Assembly: GCF_002797815.1 (NCBI RefSeq)
Contig: NZ_PGFJ01000002.1
Coordinates: forward strand, 868,001-932,000
DNA from: Mucilaginibacter auburnensis
GTDB taxonomy: Bacteria; Bacteroidota; Bacteroidia; Sphingobacteriales; Sphingobacteriaceae
DNA length: 64,000 nt
Direction: 5' to 3'
Made by a program: the position numbers and the translations under genes. This document shows, piece after piece, positions 25,826-33,986 of this stretch. Position 1 is the first letter of the stretch. Every line of letters starts with the position of its first letter. The notes beneath the pieces were generated by a model. The model was not told where the DNA came from, did not search any database, and worked only from the letters and a program-made list of their open reading frames with translations.

Positions 25826-26947
25826 TTAAAAAAACAGATCAGAAGCGATGGCGTCGGCATAGAGTTTACCGGTTTGGGTGAGGTAAATTATTTTTTCATG
25901 TTGAGAGATCCAGCCCTTGTCAAAATGATGCCGCGCGGCTTTGAGCAACAAGGGTGCACTGCCCCCTGCAATAGCATTCAGCCTATCCAGATCAAGCCCC
26001 CAAATGGTGCGCAGCGAGGTCATGATGTACTCATTCAGGCGGTTCTCTTCTGTCAATTCTTCTACCTCAGCGGGAATAATATTTTGCTGAACAGACTGCA
26101 TGTATCTGGCGTTGTTGGGTATATTCCATTGGCGGGTAAACCCGTTATAAGCATGAGCCGACGGACCAATACCTATATATTTTACGCCGCGCCAGTAATT
26201 AGTATTATGCCTTGAGTAATGGCCCGGCTTGCAAAAGTTGGATATTTCGTAATGTTCAAAACCCTTCTCCCGCATTGCATCGGTAAGTTGCATAAACTGG
26301 CTGGCGCTTTGTTGCTCATTAAGCGGCGGGTAAACCTTTTTGCTAATAAATGATGCCAGGGCTGTTTTAGGTTCAACCGTCATGGAGTAGGCTGATACAT
26401 GCGGAACCTGCAATTCAAAAGCTTTGTTAAGGTTGCTTTTCCACTTGGCATCCGTGAGTAAAGGGTATCCGTAGATCAGATCGATGGTAATGTTCTCAAA
26501 TCCGGCATCCTGCGCCCGCTTAACAGACGACTCAGCCTCATCGCCACGATGCACGCGGTTCATCCAAAGCAGGTCATCATCAAAAAACGATTGTATGCCG
26601 ATGCTAAAGCGGTTAATGTCGGTTTTGCGCAGGGCGTTAACCTTTGCTTTGTCCAGGTCATCAGGGTTAGCTTCCAGCGTTATTTCAGCGTTTGAGGCTA
26701 CTGTATGGTTGGCATGGATAGCTGCTAATAACCTGTTTAACTCACTCTCATCTAAAACAGAAGGTGTACCGCCACCAAAATAAATGGTTTCGATTGTTTC
26801 GCCCTGCAGATAGTTTTTCTGGAGATGGATTTCCTTTACTAAAGCATCAACCAGTTCGCGCTTGTATTTAAACGAGGTGCTGAAATGAAAATCGCAGTAA
26901 TAACAGGCCTGCTTGCAAAACGGAATATGAAGGTAAATACCGGCCAT
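25826..26947 (-). CDS. hemW: Radical SAM heme chaperone HemW
   Basis: 373 aa from the ATG at 26947 (MAGIYLHIPFC). The GTG two codons upstream is a less likely start. Cys11, Cys15 and Cys18 in CKQACYYCDF form the radical SAM [4Fe-4S] motif, and YFGGGTPS is the usual SAM-binding glycine motif. The C-terminal HemN/HemW winged region (ENRLNEYIMTSLRTIWGLDL) is present. HemW carries heme to target proteins. It is often annotated as coproporphyrinogen oxidase, but the CYYCDF pattern fits HemW. An ATTAGTG-word repeat block starts 17 bp upstream. Confidence 0.9.
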   Translation of the reverse strand: MAGIYLHIPFCKQACYYCDFHFSTSFKYKRELVDALVKEIHLQKNYLQGETIETIYFGGGTPSVLDESELNRLLAAIHANHTVASNAEITLEANPDDLDKAKVNALRKTDINRFSIGIQSFFDDDLLWMNRVHRGDEAESSVKRAQDAGFENITIDLIYGYPLLTDAKWKSNLNKAFELQVPHVSAYSMTVEPKTALASFISKKVYPPLNEQQSASQFMQLTDAMREKGFEHYEISNFCKPGHYSRHNTNYWRGVKYIGIGPSAHAYNGFTRQWNIPNNARYMQSVQQNIIPAEVEELTEENRLNEYIMTSLRTIWGLDLDRLNAIAGGSAPLLLKAARHHFDKGWISQHEKIIYLTQTGKLYADAIASDLFF

Positions 26948-26963
26948 TGGCACAAAGGTAGTA

Positions 26964-26998
26964 ATTAGTGATTGCTGATTAGTGATCAGCGATTAGTG
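26964..26998. repeat. 14-bp tandem word repeat (ATTAGTGAT...) upstream of hemW
   Basis: 2.5 copies of a 14-bp unit: ATTAGTGATTGCTG, ATTAGTGATCAGCG, ATTAGTG. It lies directly upstream of hemW, between hemW and the divergent DUF4271 gene. It belongs to the same style of short-word blocks seen at 33.9, 43.8, 46.1 and 54.2 kb. Confidence 0.6.
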
Positions 26999-27112
26999 TT
27001 TTGACAATTTAATATCCAATGCTCCACTTTTACGCACAACAGATAACGTAAAACATCTCAACTGGTATCAAAAAAATAGTAATTTTGAGCGGCACGATGT
27101 CCGGTTTAATAA

Positions 27113-28081
27113 ATGCGCGTTTTTATAATTTGCTTATTGTTATTTTTTACCGTTTCAACCGCGTTTGCGCAACGCGACTCAGTGCCGAGGCGGCGCACTT
27201 TCCGCAGTTTAATAGCTGATACTTCCGCTTTAAACGTGCTTGATTCTGTTGCGCTGGCCATGCAGGCCAAAGAAAAACTGGCTGCCGATTCGGCCGCTAT
27301 GCAGTATGTGCGCGCGCCTGATGCTGATGCATATGTTGCTGAATATCTAAGGCAGAAATTATATCACGGCAACAATTTTTTAGATCTGAAATACATAAGC
27401 AAAGGCAAGTTTGCCGATGGGCATATCCGCCATTCGCGCGACAGGTGGATCATCATAGCATTGCTGGGTTTATTGCTTTATACGGCCCTGCTCAACCTGG
27501 TATGGAATGCCGAAATTAAGCAGATTTTCACATCTTTTTATGGCAAACGCAGCCTCTCGCAGGTTAGTGGTAAAGAAGAAAGCACCATTAGCGCAGGCGC
27601 GTTCATTGGTCTTTTTGTGTTATTTGGGCTAACTTTTGGCCTGTTCCTGTACCAGTTTGCCAATTACAAAAACATCTATTATTCGCTAAGCGGCATCGGT
27701 TTGTTCGCGTGGTTGTCGGCGCTTATTGTTATCCTTTTCGCGGCCAAATTTGTAATATTAAAAGCGTTAGGGTTTATTTTTGATGCCGCAAACATCGTGA
27801 GCGAATACATATCGCTGCTTTACCTCACCTACTTTACCGCTGCTTTTGTTTTTTTGCCGGTAACCATTTGCTTTAGTTTACTGGCTGCTGCTTTAATACC
27901 GGTTTTAATGTGGGTGGTTTTTGGCGTTTTAGCTGTTGTTTTTGCCTTGCTTTACCTGCGTAGTAGTGTAAATATCATTTCTAACATCCGATTTCATAAA
28001 TTTTATTTATTTATCTATCTTTGTGCCCTCGAAATTTGCCCTATTTTAATATTGATTAAGGCACTGAAATATAATATTTAA
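27113..28081 (+). CDS. DUF4271 membrane protein
   Basis: 322 aa. The signal-like N-terminus (FIICLLLFFTVSTAFAQ) is followed by a soluble stretch (about 20-100) and then about six membrane segments (IIALLGLLLYTALLNLV to LFIYLCALEICPILILI). This pattern and its position directly upstream of hemD are characteristic of the Bacteroidota DUF4271 family. Function unknown. It is followed 30 bp later by hemD and lies upstream of gldKLMN. Confidence 0.8.
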   Translation: MRVFIICLLLFFTVSTAFAQRDSVPRRRTFRSLIADTSALNVLDSVALAMQAKEKLAADSAAMQYVRAPDADAYVAEYLRQKLYHGNNFLDLKYISKGKFADGHIRHSRDRWIIIALLGLLLYTALLNLVWNAEIKQIFTSFYGKRSLSQVSGKEESTISAGAFIGLFVLFGLTFGLFLYQFANYKNIYYSLSGIGLFAWLSALIVILFAAKFVILKALGFIFDAANIVSEYISLLYLTYFTAAFVFLPVTICFSLLAAALIPVLMWVVFGVLAVVFALLYLRSSVNIISNIRFHKFYLFIYLCALEICPILILIKALKYNI

Positions 28082-28111
28082 GGTTTACATACACACCAAT
28101 AGCGTACAGAA

Positions 28112-28870
28112 TTGGAAGAGAGAAAGAAAAAGGTTAAAAGCATTCTGGTTACTTTGCCGAAGCCCGAAAACGATAAGAACCCTTATACCGAATTAGCCAA
28201 GAAACTCAATCTGAAAATTGATTTCAGATCGTTCATTCACGTTGAAGGTGTGCCGGCTAAAGACTTTAGAAAAGACAAGGTAAATCTGGCCGATTTTACT
28301 GCCGTTATTTTTACCAGCCGTAACTCTGCTGATCATTTTTTCCGCATTTGCGAAGAGATGCGTTTTGAAGTACCGGTTGATATGAAGTACTTCTGCCTTT
28401 CAGAAACCATAGCCCTTTATCTTCAAAAATATATTCAATACCGCAAGCGTAAGATCTTTTTTGGCAAACAAACCGCGAGTGATCTGGCCGAAGTATTGAA
28501 AAAACATTCAGGCGAAAAATTCCTGTATCCTTGCTCTGATGTAGCAGCTGAGGAAACCCAAAAATTCTTGTTAGAGAACGGCTATAACTTCACCCCTGCG
28601 GTATTGTTCCGTACAGTTTGCAGCGACCTCTCTGACCTGGCCGATGTGTTTTATGACGTAATAGCATTCTTCAGCCCGTCAAGCATTCAATCCCTTTACA
28701 AAAACTTTCCAGACTTTAAACAGAACAATACCCGTATTGCAGCTTTTGGCGCTACCACCCATAAGGCGGTGCTTGAAGCGGGCTTGATATTGGATATTCC
28801 GGCTCCTACACCCGGCGCTCCATCCATGACAATGGCTATTGAACAGTACGTAAAACAGGTAAATAAGTAG
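28112..28870 (+). CDS. hemD: Uroporphyrinogen-III synthase
   Basis: 252 aa. The start is TTG at 28112 (MEERKKKVKSILVTLPKP); no ATG lies near, and the protein would otherwise lose conserved N-terminal residues. The bilobed fold shows in FTAVIFTSRNSADHFF (about 66-81), YPCSDVAAEETQKFL, and VIAFFSPSSIQSLYKNFP to FGATTHKAVLEAGL (about 185-225). HemD closes the linear hydroxymethylbilane to uroporphyrinogen III, a tetrapyrrole precursor. It sits between DUF4271 and gldK. Confidence 0.85.
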   Translation: MEERKKKVKSILVTLPKPENDKNPYTELAKKLNLKIDFRSFIHVEGVPAKDFRKDKVNLADFTAVIFTSRNSADHFFRICEEMRFEVPVDMKYFCLSETIALYLQKYIQYRKRKIFFGKQTASDLAEVLKKHSGEKFLYPCSDVAAEETQKFLLENGYNFTPAVLFRTVCSDLSDLADVFYDVIAFFSPSSIQSLYKNFPDFKQNNTRIAAFGATTHKAVLEAGLILDIPAPTPGAPSMTMAIEQYVKQVNK

Positions 28871-29127
28871 TTTAAAGCCGCATTTTTCTGATCAGTCCAA
28901 ACATTTAGGGCACCTAACACGTATAACAACTATGCGTTGGCCCCTAATGCGATGGAAATGAACTATTTCTCGCTTTATTAATATATTTTAAAAGCAAATA
29001 CATATTTAGCTGTTAAAATGATAAATTATGTTATTTTAGCAACGTTTTTGCGTTTGAGTAAACTATTTTAATATTTTAGAGGAGCCCATAGCAACACAGG
29101 TTGTTACAAAGGTTTTTATAGTTAGAA

Positions 29128-30450
29128 ATGAAGCATATTTACTTTTTATTTGCTGTTTTATCGGTTGGAGTTTTATCCGGATGCGGTAGTTCTTCAGATC
29201 GTGGTGAAGTGGTCGGAGTTCCGGCGAGATCATTCAGAGCCGAAGTACCTTACGGAATGGTTTATGTGCCCAGCGGAAGTTTCCTGATGGGACAAACAGA
29301 TCAGGACGTTACCTTCGCCCAGATCGCACAAACCAAGCAAGTTACCATCCCCGCGTTTTTCATGGATCAAACCGAGATAACCAACAGCCAGTACAGGCAG
29401 TTTGTTAACTGGGTGCGCGACTCAATAGCTATAACCAATTACCTTAACGATCCAAAATATTACATCACTCCTAAAGGCGCCAATGCTCCGGCTGCGAATG
29501 CCGGCGGCAAGCAATACATTAACTGGGATTATGTAAAGAAAAATCCTATATGGACAGGTGCGCGTAAAGGACAGGCAGACAACAAGCAAAAGTTGCAAGC
29601 CATGTACTACCAGGGCGACGACCGTGTTTTTGACCGTGATGAGATAGATGTAAGACTGATAAAATACAACTACTCATTAATGCAACTGCGTGAAGCGGCC
29701 AATTACAGAACTGATAAAACCAAAAAACGTTCGGACTTTATAATGCGCGATACCGTTGCTATTTACCCGGATACACTGGTTTGGCTGGCCGATTTCTCAT
29801 ACGCTGCCAATGAGCCAATGGTTGAAGGCTATTTCTCACACCCATCTTTCCGCGATTATCCGGTGGTTGGTGTTACCTGGCGCCAGGCACGTGCGTTCAC
29901 CGTTTGGCGTACACGTTACAACGAAGCTTATAAAAACTCAAGACGCATGCCTTTGCGTTCACCATATGACTTGCCAACCGAAGAAGAGTTTGAATACGCG
30001 GCACGCGGCGGCAGGATAGGCACAGATTACCCTTGGGGTGGCCCTTACATTAAAAATGCTAAAGGCTGTTTGTTAGCTAACTTTAAACCCGGCCGTGGTA
30101 ATTACTCTGACGACGGCGGCACCTATACCGTTAAAGTTCGTTCTTATTTCCCGAATGATTTTGGCTTATATAACATGGCCGGCAACGTAGCCGAATGGAC
30201 CTCATCAGCTTATGATGCTTCCGCCTCTACGTTTGTTAATGACCTTGCCCCTACTTTCCACTACGATGCTAAAGCTACCGATGCTGAAGTTATGAAACGT
30301 AAGGTGGTACGCGGCGGGTCATGGAAAGACATTGGCTATTTCCTGCAAAACTCATCACGTACTTATGAGTACCAGGATACTGCAAAATCATATATCGGTT
30401 TCCGTTGTGTAACACACTTCCAGGGTCGCGATCTCTTGGATAGAAGATAA
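29128..30450 (+). CDS. gldK: GldK, type IX secretion/gliding lipoprotein
   Basis: 440 aa. The signal peptide ends VLSGCGSSSD (lipobox LSGC, Cys19). The rest is a sulfatase-modifying-factor (FGE-like) domain: MVYVPSGSFLMGQTD, IPAFFMDQTEITNSQYRQFV, LPTEEEFEYAARGG, FGLYNMAGNVAEWTS, and VVRGGSWKD with IGFRCV at the end. FGE catalytic cysteines are not evident, as expected for GldK, which is structural. GldK forms the outer-membrane-associated ring of the type IX system with GldN. It is the first gene of gldKLMN, with a leader of about 250 bp after hemD. Confidence 0.97.
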   Translation: MKHIYFLFAVLSVGVLSGCGSSSDRGEVVGVPARSFRAEVPYGMVYVPSGSFLMGQTDQDVTFAQIAQTKQVTIPAFFMDQTEITNSQYRQFVNWVRDSIAITNYLNDPKYYITPKGANAPAANAGGKQYINWDYVKKNPIWTGARKGQADNKQKLQAMYYQGDDRVFDRDEIDVRLIKYNYSLMQLREAANYRTDKTKKRSDFIMRDTVAIYPDTLVWLADFSYAANEPMVEGYFSHPSFRDYPVVGVTWRQARAFTVWRTRYNEAYKNSRRMPLRSPYDLPTEEEFEYAARGGRIGTDYPWGGPYIKNAKGCLLANFKPGRGNYSDDGGTYTVKVRSYFPNDFGLYNMAGNVAEWTSSAYDASASTFVNDLAPTFHYDAKATDAEVMKRKVVRGGSWKDIGYFLQNSSRTYEYQDTAKSYIGFRCVTHFQGRDLLDRR

Positions 30451-30486
30451 TCAAGAAAAACAATCTCACTACTTTATCAAATTTTT

Positions 30487-31290
30487 ATGGCTGGAAAGAA
30501 AAAACCATACGGAATTAACAACATCGTTTCCTGGGGAGCATCAATCGTAATTGTGGGTCTGATGTTCAAGATCCTCCACTTCCCCGGATCTACTTATTTT
30601 ATTGCAGGCGGATTGACCGTTGAAGCATTGTTATTTTTGATGCTTGGTTTTCAACGCGAAGAGAAAGAAATTGACTGGACACGCGTTTATCCTGAATTGA
30701 ATGAAGATTTTGCAGGCGAACTGCCTAAGGCTACTGTAAAACAGGTTAGCACAGGCACAGGTTTTTCAAACACAGCAGCGCTGGATAAGATGTTAGAAGA
30801 TGCTAAAATTGGCCCGGAACTGATTGCCAGCTTAGGCGATGGTTTACGCACCTTTGGCGATAAAGTAAAAGGTATTGCCCGCGTAACCGATGCCGGCGAA
30901 GCCACAATGGCCTTTACCGAAAAAGTAAAAACCGCTACTGCCAGCTATGATAAATTGAGCGTTGCTTTTGAAGGAGCCTCAAAAAACCTTACTGACCTTG
31001 CCGAATCAAATGTTGATTCAAAAGCTTACCATGAGCAGGTAAATAACCTGGCTAAAAATCTATCAGCTTTAAATGCTGTTTATGAGTTAGAGCTACAGGA
31101 TTCAAGCGCGCACCTTAAATCAATGAACAAGTTTTACCAAAACCTTTCATTGACCATGAATAACTTCAACGAATCATTAGAAGACTCTAAACAGTTTAAA
31201 GATGAAGTTGGCCGCTTAGCTAAAAACCTGGCTTCGTTAAATGCCATCTATGGCAATATGCTGTCGGCTATGAACCAGCCACGTGTTTAA
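30487..31290 (+). CDS. gldL: GldL, type IX secretion motor membrane subunit
   Basis: 267 aa. Two N-terminal membrane helices (NIVSWGASIVIVGLMFKIL and YFIAGGLTVEALLFLMLGF) with the buried Glu46 in TM2, the conserved acidic residue linked to proton flow in GldL. The remaining 190 residues form a long cytoplasmic, mostly helical region with repeated heptads (LAKNLSALNAVYELELQ, LAKNLASLNAIYGNML). GldL and GldM form the proton-motive motor. It starts 36 bp after gldK and is followed by gldM after 41 bp. Confidence 0.97.
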   Translation: MAGKKKPYGINNIVSWGASIVIVGLMFKILHFPGSTYFIAGGLTVEALLFLMLGFQREEKEIDWTRVYPELNEDFAGELPKATVKQVSTGTGFSNTAALDKMLEDAKIGPELIASLGDGLRTFGDKVKGIARVTDAGEATMAFTEKVKTATASYDKLSVAFEGASKNLTDLAESNVDSKAYHEQVNNLAKNLSALNAVYELELQDSSAHLKSMNKFYQNLSLTMNNFNESLEDSKQFKDEVGRLAKNLASLNAIYGNMLSAMNQPRV

Positions 31291-31331
31291 TTAATTACTG
31301 AACCATCACACGCTAATAACGAGAAAAAACA

Positions 31332-32864
31332 ATGGCGGGAGGCAAAGAAACCCCAAGGCAGCGAATGATCGGCATCCTCTATCTGGTGCTTTTAGGCTTG
31401 ATAGCCTTGAGTATACCTGATAGCTTGCTTGATGCCTTCAAAAATATTACCGATAGCTTAGACAAATCAAGAGCTAATGTTACTACCGGTATACAAAATA
31501 CTTACACAGCTTTTGAAAGCACTAAATTGAAAGAGCAGCCTGAGCGCGCCAAACCAATTTACGAAAAAGCTAAACAAGCAAGTAAAATTGCTGACGACCT
31601 GAACAACTACGTAGAAGATCTAAAGAAAAAACTGGTAACTGAAGGCGGCGGCATTAACGAAAAAACAGGCGATGTTGACGCCAGAGATAATCTGGATATT
31701 TCTCCACGCCTTATGATCACCCAAGGTAATGGTAAAACCCTGAAAGCTAAGGTTGACGAAACCCGCAGCCAGCTTTTGGCACTGTTAGACGAGAAAGAAC
31801 GTGCTACCATCAACTTTTCTTTAAACGCGGTTGATCCTCCAAGAAGAGGCGACGTTAAGAAGAACTGGGAAGAAGCCAACTTTGGCGAAGGTATCCCGTT
31901 GGGTGCAACTATTACTACTTTGGCCAAAATACAGGCCGACGCTAAAAATGCTGAGAACGAAGTGGTTAAAAAGATCCTGGGCAAAGTTGACCAGGCTGTT
32001 GTTAACCTTGACCAATTCTCGGCTGTTGCGGTTGCACCAAGCAGCTATGTATTGGTTGGGCAGCCTTATACTGCTGAGGTATTCCTTACAGCATCAGATT
32101 CAAAATCTTCACCGGATATTACGGTAGATGGTGCAAGGGTTCCTACTGAAGCCGGCCGTGGTAAATACACGGGCAACACAGGCAGCGAAGGTGTGCATAC
32201 CTGGATTGGCACCATCAGGGTTAAACAAAATGATGGCAGCATGAAAGAGTACAAAACTGCGCCGCAGACTTACACCGTTGCACGCCCGTCGGCAGTTGTA
32301 TCGCCTGATAAAATGAATGTGTTCTACATTGGCGTGCCTAACCCGGTATCAGTATCGGCTCCCGGCATCGCAAAAGATAAAATTAAAGTGTCTATCAGTG
32401 GTGGCAGCATTAGCGGCAGTAACGGAAAGTATACGGTTAACGTAAGCAATCCGGGTACCGCAACAGTAACTGTATCCGGCGAACTTGCTCCGGGTAAAAC
32501 AAGCGTATTAGGCGCTACAAGCTTCCGCGTTAAACGTATACCTCCGCCTAAGGCACAGTTTGCCGGCAAATCTGGCGGTGTTGCCAGCGCGGCTAACATT
32601 AAAGCACAGGACTACCTGATTGCCAAACTGGAAAACTTTGATTTTGACGCGAAGTTCAGGGTTACACGTTTTACGTTATTGATTGCCAAGCCACGCCAGG
32701 ATCCTATTAAAATGGTTGCGAGCGGCGATGAGTTAAGCGCAACCATGCACCAGGCCATGAACACTATAATACCGGGTACTACTGTAGTATTTATGGATAT
32801 AATTGCTGTTGGCCCTGACGGAAACCAGGTTGGTTTGGACCCAATAGTATTAAATGCAAATTAA
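31332..32864 (+). CDS. gldM: GldM, type IX secretion motor shaft protein
   Basis: 510 aa. The N-terminus MAGGKETPRQRMIGILYLVLL carries one membrane helix (about 12-30) with the conserved Arg-rich start. A long helical part (about 35-200) precedes the four-domain periplasmic beta-rich shaft (DITVDGARVPTEAGRGKYTG, GVPNPVSVSAPGIA, GVASAANIKAQDYLIAKLEN). The C-terminus contacts the GldKN ring. It is in the gldKLMN order; gldN begins 4 bp after its stop. Confidence 0.97.
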   Translation: MAGGKETPRQRMIGILYLVLLGLIALSIPDSLLDAFKNITDSLDKSRANVTTGIQNTYTAFESTKLKEQPERAKPIYEKAKQASKIADDLNNYVEDLKKKLVTEGGGINEKTGDVDARDNLDISPRLMITQGNGKTLKAKVDETRSQLLALLDEKERATINFSLNAVDPPRRGDVKKNWEEANFGEGIPLGATITTLAKIQADAKNAENEVVKKILGKVDQAVVNLDQFSAVAVAPSSYVLVGQPYTAEVFLTASDSKSSPDITVDGARVPTEAGRGKYTGNTGSEGVHTWIGTIRVKQNDGSMKEYKTAPQTYTVARPSAVVSPDKMNVFYIGVPNPVSVSAPGIAKDKIKVSISGGSISGSNGKYTVNVSNPGTATVTVSGELAPGKTSVLGATSFRVKRIPPPKAQFAGKSGGVASAANIKAQDYLIAKLENFDFDAKFRVTRFTLLIAKPRQDPIKMVASGDELSATMHQAMNTIIPGTTVVFMDIIAVGPDGNQVGLDPIVLNAN

Positions 32865-32868
32865 GCAG

Positions 32869-33849
32869 ATGAGAAAGAGATTATTAATTGGCGTATTATG
32901 TTTGGCTTGCGCAACATCGTTTGCCCAAACAAAACGTAAAACAACAAAGGCTGCTCCGAAAAAGAGCACCCCTACCCGTGTGGCATCAAAGCGCGATGCT
33001 ACCGTTGCACCAATTGACACTACACCTAAAGTTACCGTTGCACCGGTAACTGCGGAGCCGCCAAAGCCTTTTGAAAGGCCGCTTGATGGTTACTATAAAA
33101 AAGAAAGCTTTACCAAAGCACGCGCTACCCCTTACGCCAACGTACGAGAATCTGACGTTGCATTTTCAAAGCGCGTATGGCGCGAAATTGATGTGCGCGA
33201 GAAGATGAACCAGTACCTGGCTTCGCCTAAGGCACGCCTTATTGAGGTGTTGATGGATGCCATTAAAGCAGGTGAATTAACCGCCTACTCTCCTGTTCCT
33301 ACTAAGGATGATCCCAACGGCGACAGCTTTGCAACGCCACTTACGCCAGACAAAGCTATGTCTACTATGGCTGATAGCGTGATGGTAGAAAAACGCGACC
33401 GTGATGGTAACATCATCAGTTCGGGCATGACAGCAGGCGAATTTAATCCTGACAGCGTTGTACGTTTCAGAATTAAAGAGGACTGGATATTTGACAAACA
33501 ACGCGGTATTTGGGAGCCACGTATTATTGGTTTAGCGCCAATGATCAAAGAGAAGGTTCCCGGAGCTACGGTTGCCGGCTTAGATTTTCAACCTGCTTTT
33601 TGGGTATACTTCCCTGCCGCACGCCACATATTAGCTACTAAAGAAGCGTTTAACCGTAATAACGATGCAACCAGCCTGAGCTTTGATGATATGTTTATGA
33701 AACGCATATTTACCAGCGTAATTGTAAAAGTATCAAACGATCGCGACGAGCGTATCAAAGATTACGCGCAAGGAGTTGACCGCCTGTACGAAGCAGAACG
33801 CATTAAAAAAGAGCTGATGGAGTGGGAACTTAACTTGTGGCAATATTAG
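32869..33849 (+). CDS. gldN: GldN, type IX secretion ring protein
   Basis: 326 aa from the ATG at 32869 (MRKRLLIGVLCLACATSFAQ); a start at 32854 would overlap gldM. After the signal peptide comes a basic, proline-rich linker, then the GldN domain: RPLDGYYKKESFTKARATPY, KRVWREIDVREKMNQYL, RIKEDWIFDKQRGIWEPRII and WVYFPAARHIL. GldN pairs with GldK. The gene ends 3 bp before a word-repeat block and a terminator that close the operon. Confidence 0.96.
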   Translation: MRKRLLIGVLCLACATSFAQTKRKTTKAAPKKSTPTRVASKRDATVAPIDTTPKVTVAPVTAEPPKPFERPLDGYYKKESFTKARATPYANVRESDVAFSKRVWREIDVREKMNQYLASPKARLIEVLMDAIKAGELTAYSPVPTKDDPNGDSFATPLTPDKAMSTMADSVMVEKRDRDGNIISSGMTAGEFNPDSVVRFRIKEDWIFDKQRGIWEPRIIGLAPMIKEKVPGATVAGLDFQPAFWVYFPAARHILATKEAFNRNNDATSLSFDDMFMKRIFTSVIVKVSNDRDERIKDYAQGVDRLYEAERIKKELMEWELNLWQY

Positions 33850-33851
33850 GG

Positions 33852-33986
33852 TTAGTCATTGGTCATTAGTCAATAGTCATTGACTGAAATATAAAAAAAA
33901 GCGATAGGTAACCTGTCGCTTTTTTTGTATTGAATAAGTTTCTGCCACACCCATGACCAATGACCAATGACCAATGACTAATGACC
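33852..33986. repeat. Opposed GTCATTAGTCATT-type word arms flanking a terminator
   Basis: Left arm 33852-33885 repeats AGTCATT words; right arm 33952-33986 repeats their complement (CCAATGA, ACTAATGACC). The right arm contains the last codons and TAG stop of uvrC. The gldN/uvrC terminator lies between the arms. Confidence 0.65.
33894..33926. terminator. Bidirectional terminator between gldN and uvrC
   Basis: A7 run plus GCGATAGG (33894-33908) pairs with CCTGTCGC plus T7 (33912-33926), one T-G wobble, loop TAA. It has U-tracts on both strands and separates convergent gldN and uvrC. Confidence 0.85.

Noticed and set aside
28871-29127. Riboswitch or small RNA between hemD and gldK
   Set aside because: Only a weak inverted repeat (CATTTAGGG.../CCCCTAATG) was seen; no known RNA fold could be supported.
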